Origin: Bacteroidales bacterium
GTDB lineage: Bacteria > Bacteroidota > Bacteroidia > Bacteroidales > Bacteroidaceae
Assembly: GCA_004557185.1 (NCBI GenBank)
Contig: SFEP01000054.1
Location: 1-14,902, forward strand
Direction: 5' to 3'
DNA length: 14,902 nt
Positions 11,592 to 14,902 of this stretch are shown one piece after another. The translations under genes were made by a program, and so were the position numbers. How positions within the stretch are numbered: position 1 is the first letter of the stretch; each line of letters starts with the position of its first letter. Below the pieces are notes generated by a model, which saw only the letters and a program-made list of their open reading frames with translations, was not told the origin of the DNA and did no database searches.

Positions 11592-14030
11592 ATGAATCCA
11601 CAATCACCCGACGAAGTGTTTGCTCTGGCACGTACCATCGTGGAGCAAACTGACACCAACCTCTTTCTTACAGGTAAGGCCGGCACAGGAAAAACCACTT
11701 TCCTGCGCCGGCTTCGTGCTGAAAGCAGCAAGCGCATGGTGGTGCTGGCCCCCACGGGCATAGCCGCCATCAACGCCGGTGGCAGCACGCTTCACTCCTT
11801 CTTTCAACTGCCTTTTGCACCCTTTGTGCCTGGTGCCCGCTACAAGCGTGAGGAAATGCGCGTGGCCAAGCAAAAAATCAAGCTCATACGTAGCCTCGAC
11901 CTCATTGTTATCGACGAAATCAGTATGGTGAGTGCCGATTTGCTCGATGCCGTCGATGCCCGCTTGCAGTTTCTGCGCCGCAACAGCAAGCCCTTCGGCG
12001 GCGTGCAGTTGCTCCTCATCGGCGACCTCTGCCAGTTGGCGCCCGTGGTCAAGGAGGAGGAGTGGAACATGCTGCGCCAGCACTACACCACGCCTTACTT
12101 CTTCAGCAGCCATGCCTACAGCCGTTCGCACACCGTGGTCATCGAGTTGCAGCACGTCTTCCGTCAGCGCGATGCCCATTTCATTTCGCTGCTCAACGCT
12201 GTGCGCACAGGTCAGGCCACCCCGAGCGTGCTGCAGCAAATCAACAGCCGCTACATCCCCGACTTCCGTCCGGCCCCCGATGCAGGCTACATCACGCTTG
12301 TCACCCACAACGCCCAGGCCCAGCGCATCAACGACGACGAGCTCGCAGCCGTCGCGGGCCCCTCTGAAGTGTTCGAGGCTAAGGTCGAGGGCCGCTTCCC
12401 CGAGTTTGCCTATCCCACCGACTACCGCCTTACGCTCAAAGTAGGTGCGCAGGTCATGTTTGTCAAGAACGACCCCGAAAAGCGTTACTTCAACGGTATG
12501 CTCGGTCGCGTGGCCGAACTCAAGGCGGGGCAGGTAATCGTCACGCCCAACGACGACCCCGACCATGGCGTGCATGTGGAGCCCGCTGTGTGGGAAAACA
12601 TGCGTTATGAGTTAGACGTGAAGACGGGTGAAATCACCGAGCAGGTCGAGGGCTCCTTCATGCAGCTGCCTCTCAAACTGGCTTGGGCTATCACCATACA
12701 CAAGAGCCAGGGCCTTACCTTCGACCGCGTAGTGCTGCACGCAGCCTGGGCTTTTGCCCACGGCCAAACCTACGTGGCGCTGAGCCGCTGCCGCACCCTC
12801 GAGGGCATCGTGCTGGCCGCACCCATTCCCCCCAGCGCCGTCATAACCGACAGCCACGTGAGCCACTACATGGAGGTGGCGCAGCAAACTCAGGTGGGCG
12901 AGGCCGAGGTGCAGCGCATGCAGTCGGCCTATGCCATGCACCTCATGGGCGAACTCTTCGGCTTTGAACGCGAACGCATGGCCCTGGGAGCCGTGGTCAG
13001 GCAGTTCGACGAAAACCTAGCCCTCGTCTTCCCCGACACCTGCGCCGCGTTGCGGGAGGCCCTGCAGCAGTTCGACAATGCTGTGATGAACGTGGCAGGC
13101 CGCTTCCGCATGCAGTACGAAGGTCCCACCCCCGTGCCGCAGGAGCGCATCCGTAACGCTGCGGGTTACTTTGCCGCCGAACTCAGCAAGGCCGCCGGCG
13201 CACTCGAAGAACTCCCGCATGGCGACAACAAGCAGGTAACCCGCCTCCTGGTCGAGGCCGAGGAAAACTTCCACTACGAATGCCGCTGGCACTTGCCCCT
13301 GCTGCTGCATGTGCACCACGAGGGCTTCACCGCCGCCGACTACATCAAGCAGCGCGCCCATTGGTTGCTCGAGGCCGAAAAGGGCGAAACCGCCGCAGCG
13401 CAGACCAACCGCAAGGCTGCAGTGAAAGTGCCCGCCGAGGTGCGCAACGCCGAGCTCTACCAACGCCTTGTGGTCTGGCGTCGCAGTCTGATGCAGGAAC
13501 GTCAGGTGCCCGCCTACACCATTCTGCCCACCACGGCCCTTATCCAGATAAGCAACTACGGCCCCTCCACCACCGCCGAACTCCTTACGCTCAAGGGCGT
13601 GGGCCGCGTCAAGGTAAAGGACTACGGCGACGAAATACTGCAACTCCTGCAAACCTACCGCCACGAGTGCGAGGAAAAAGGCCAGCCGCTGCACTTCGAC
13701 GACGATGCCCCGTGGCACCACCTGCCGCCTCCCAAGGTACGCACCGAAGTGCAGTCGCTCGAACACTTCAAGCGTGGCCTCTCGCCAGAGCGCATAGCCG
13801 AGGAGCGCGGGCTGAAAGTCGACACCATCGAGGCACATCTCGCCTCCTTCATCCCCACGGGCCAGGTGAATCTCACCGACCTCGTCACGGCCGACGAACT
13901 GCAAGCCGTGCGCCGCTACCTGGCGCAGCACACACTGAGCGAGGGCTACCGCCTCACCGACATCATGTCTGAGGTGCAGTGCCCCGCCCTCACGTTCAAC
14001 CACCTGCGCCTCATCCTGCAGTACGACTAA
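11592..14030 (+). CDS. PIF1-like superfamily 1 helicase with HRDC and HTH_40 domains
   Basis: The product is 812 residues. Residues 1-420 form a PIF1/RecD-type 5'-3' helicase core: Walker A TGKAGTGKTT (27-36), motif Ia LAPTGIAA (52-59), Walker B VIDEISM (106-112), motif III LLIGDLCQLAPV (141-152), motif V AITIHKSQGLTFD (366-378) and motif VI QTYVALSRCR (392-401). An HRDC-type domain follows at about 619-690 (ELYQRLVVWRRSLMQERQVPAYTILPTTAL), and a helix-turn-helix of the HTH_40 type at about 717-810 (SLEHFKRGLSPERIAEERGLKVDTIEAHL). HRDC and HTH_40 are otherwise seen on RecQ helicases, and here they sit on a PIF1 engine. A role in replication-fork or G-quadruplex maintenance is inferred from the family. 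It starts 39 bases after the helical exported protein with no promoter visible, so it may be co-transcribed with the sigma module. The ATG at 11592 matches the compact N-terminus before Walker A. Confidence 0.93.
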   Translation: MNPQSPDEVFALARTIVEQTDTNLFLTGKAGTGKTTFLRRLRAESSKRMVVLAPTGIAAINAGGSTLHSFFQLPFAPFVPGARYKREEMRVAKQKIKLIRSLDLIVIDEISMVSADLLDAVDARLQFLRRNSKPFGGVQLLLIGDLCQLAPVVKEEEWNMLRQHYTTPYFFSSHAYSRSHTVVIELQHVFRQRDAHFISLLNAVRTGQATPSVLQQINSRYIPDFRPAPDAGYITLVTHNAQAQRINDDELAAVAGPSEVFEAKVEGRFPEFAYPTDYRLTLKVGAQVMFVKNDPEKRYFNGMLGRVAELKAGQVIVTPNDDPDHGVHVEPAVWENMRYELDVKTGEITEQVEGSFMQLPLKLAWAITIHKSQGLTFDRVVLHAAWAFAHGQTYVALSRCRTLEGIVLAAPIPPSAVITDSHVSHYMEVAQQTQVGEAEVQRMQSAYAMHLMGELFGFERERMALGAVVRQFDENLALVFPDTCAALREALQQFDNAVMNVAGRFRMQYEGPTPVPQERIRNAAGYFAAELSKAAGALEELPHGDNKQVTRLLVEAEENFHYECRWHLPLLLHVHHEGFTAADYIKQRAHWLLEAEKGETAAAQTNRKAAVKVPAEVRNAELYQRLVVWRRSLMQERQVPAYTILPTTALIQISNYGPSTTAELLTLKGVGRVKVKDYGDEILQLLQTYRHECEEKGQPLHFDDDAPWHHLPPPKVRTEVQSLEHFKRGLSPERIAEERGLKVDTIEAHLASFIPTGQVNLTDLVTADELQAVRRYLAQHTLSEGYRLTDIMSEVQCPALTFNHLRLILQYD

Positions 14031-14099
14031 GGCCGCTCCTTGCCGCCTCCCATCTCTCATATCCATCTACACCATTCACCCTCAAACACCTTTCACACC

Positions 14100-14396
14100 A
14101 TGATTAAAGTCTATGTGATGCAAACATGCCCCGACTGCCGCGAAGTGAAACAGGCCGCTGCGGGCGATCCCCGTTTCCAACTCATCGACATCGGCGAGCA
14201 CGTGCGTTCGCTCAAGGAGTTCATCCGTCTGCGCGACCACCACGCCGCCTTTGCCGACGCCCGCCGTCAGGGCTACCTCGGCATCCCCTGCTTCGTGATG
14301 GACGACGGTCGCATCTGCTTCACTGCCGAGGAGGCTGGCCTCGACGTCCACCCCGCCACCCCCGAAGCCTGCAGCCTCGACGGCACGGGCTGCTGA
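14100..14396 (+). CDS. Small glutaredoxin-like protein
   Basis: The product is 98 residues with a thioredoxin fold: strand KVYVMQT, redox motif CPDC (10-13), strand FQLIDIGE (26-33), helix with SLKEFIRLRDHHAAF, then the cis-proline loop GIPCFVMDDG (61-70). It fits the glutaredoxin-related COG4545 type as I recall it. It is a cytosolic thiol-disulfide protein. C64 directly follows the cis-proline, and C91 and C98 lie in a short tail, so extra disulfides or metal binding are possible. The ATG at 14100 is used over one at 14040 because the upstream 20 residues (His/Pro-rich) are not part of the fold. It follows the helicase by 69 bases and is the last gene before a strong terminator. The partner is unknown. 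Confidence 0.9.
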   Translation: MIKVYVMQTCPDCREVKQAAAGDPRFQLIDIGEHVRSLKEFIRLRDHHAAFADARRQGYLGIPCFVMDDGRICFTAEEAGLDVHPATPEACSLDGTGC

Positions 14397-14488
14397 CGGG
14401 CCAGCGCAAATCGTCAGTATTACAAGGCCAAAATAAGAAGCCTCTTCAGTTAACTCTCTTTTTTCTATTCACTTATCGAACACTTACG

Positions 14489-14520
14489 GAACGTCATCCT
14501 TGCGGTTGGCGTTCTTTTTT
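14489..14520 (+). terminator. Rho-independent terminator of the sigma-helicase-glutaredoxin unit
   Basis: GAACGTCATCC (14489-14499) pairs with GGTTGGCGTTC (14504-14514) over 11 bases with one U-U mismatch and one G-U pair, a four-base loop, and then six T residues (14515-14520). It lies 92 bases after the glutaredoxin stop. Confidence 0.88.
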
Positions 14521-14708
14521 GTTTTCAAGCTTGCGTAAACATGTTTCACTGATTATTTCACTTGCCGAGGCGGTGCTCCGATCGGCACACGGGCTGAAAA
14601 CGGTGGGAGATGCGATGTGGAGGCGGGGTGATGTGGCTGGGAAGAGAGGGGGCGAGGCGCTTGGTGGAGCGGAAATGGCATGGAGGGAGTAGGGGCGACG
14701 GTGCAGAC

Positions 14709-14792
14709 GTTTTTGTAAAAGATCGTTCCGCTTCTTCATGGATTCTATCCGTTTTTGTAAGGGAGAATTCCGATCTGTCAAGGCGTGTAACC
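14709..14792. repeat. Four-unit degenerate 21-bp tandem repeat
   Basis: Units begin with G and end with CC at exact 21-base steps: 14709-14729, 14730-14750, 14751-14771, 14772-14792. Units one and three share GTTTTTGTAA and end GTTCC or ATTCC. On the minus strand the four units read as heptads (RNSPLQK, RIESMKK, RNDLLQK), in a short frame with no supported start. The unit differs from the array at 6499 but the period is the same. Confidence 0.55.
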
Positions 14793-14851
14793 ATTGCTAT
14801 ATGCCGCAGGGAAAACGCACGAAATTTAATCATCATTTTCTTTGTTATTTT

Positions 14852-14877
14852 CATTGATTTTCAATGTGATAAATTTG
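14852..14877 (+). promoter_or_regulatory. Putative promoter with an inverted repeat, for a gene beyond the window
   Basis: TAAATTTG (14870-14877) is a perfect -7 element; the best -33 (TTTG, 14841-14844) is 25 bases away, too far to be sure. CATTGA (14852-14857), TTT, TCAATG (14861-14866) is a perfect inverted repeat ending three bases before it, where a repressor would block polymerase. CATTGATT recurs at 14885-14892. Confidence 0.4.
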
Positions 14878-14902
14878 TTTATCTCATTGATTATTAGTAA
14901 CT

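Larger units (their letters stand above)
14521..14902. other. Non-coding end of the window
   Basis: No convincing gene is seen. Open frames on both strands are low-complexity or overlap the 21-bp repeat at 14709-14792. Base composition falls sharply towards AT after about 14815 and a promoter-like site lies at 14870, so a gene probably begins beyond the window. Nothing is recognisable in 14521-14708. Confidence 0.5.

Noticed and set aside
11604..12575. A 323-codon minus-strand frame opposite the helicase
   Set aside because: Antisense shadow; the plus strand carries all helicase motifs.
14558..14854. A 98-codon minus-strand frame at the end of the window
   Set aside because: Low-complexity Ser/Pro/Arg translation across the repeat, with no domain or initiation signal.

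Overview
The window reads as a chromosomal segment of a GC-rich member of the Bacteroidales, perhaps Prevotellaceae-like; I cannot name a genus. The evidence is repeated promoters of the Bacteroidetes form TTTG-N19-21-TAnnTTTG, a lipoprotein with a Cys-Ser-Asp4 surface-export signature, a free-standing domain resembling a type IX secretion sorting domain, mostly absent Shine-Dalgarno sites, and helicase and sigma-module types familiar from this phylum. I see no phage, transposon, CRISPR array, rRNA or tRNA.

Layout. 1-1509 (+): the last 17 codons of an unknown gene, two strong hairpins, then a surface lipoprotein of unknown function. 1510-2151: a gene-poor stretch with a 12-bp perfect hairpin, ending in a strong promoter and a leader. 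2152-3888 (+): a two-gene operon of an IscU/NifU-like protein lacking one canonical cluster ligand and a GGGtGRT-family protein; both are of unknown function and look highly expressed. A convergent terminator separates it from 3989-6236 (-), which holds a Na+:serine/threonine symporter (SstT) and a cupin-HxlR regulator pair. 6237-6858 is non-coding and carries a promoter, a candidate operator, a decayed 21-bp tandem repeat and a terminator. 6859-9385 (-): thiE-thiC under a TPP riboswitch. A compact divergent promoter region (about 9400-9479) drives thiEC one way and a small secreted protein (9557-9877, +) the other.

10043-14396 (+) looks like one transcription unit: an ECF-type sigma factor, a one-pass membrane protein in the anti-sigma position, an exported helical protein overlapping it by 14 bases, a PIF1-like helicase with HRDC and HTH_40 domains, and a small glutaredoxin-like protein. 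It closes with a clear rho-independent terminator at 14489-14520. The end of the window is non-coding, holds a second, unrelated 21-bp repeat, and becomes AT-rich with a promoter for a gene beyond the edge.

The most noteworthy items are the paired IscU-like/GGGtGRT operon; the two intergenic arrays with an exact 21-bp period, one of which keeps phase over twelve periods and reads as heptads on both strands; the sigma/membrane/helical-protein module joined to a helicase; and the cupin that appears to have lost a metal-binding histidine. Most of the rest is ordinary core metabolism.
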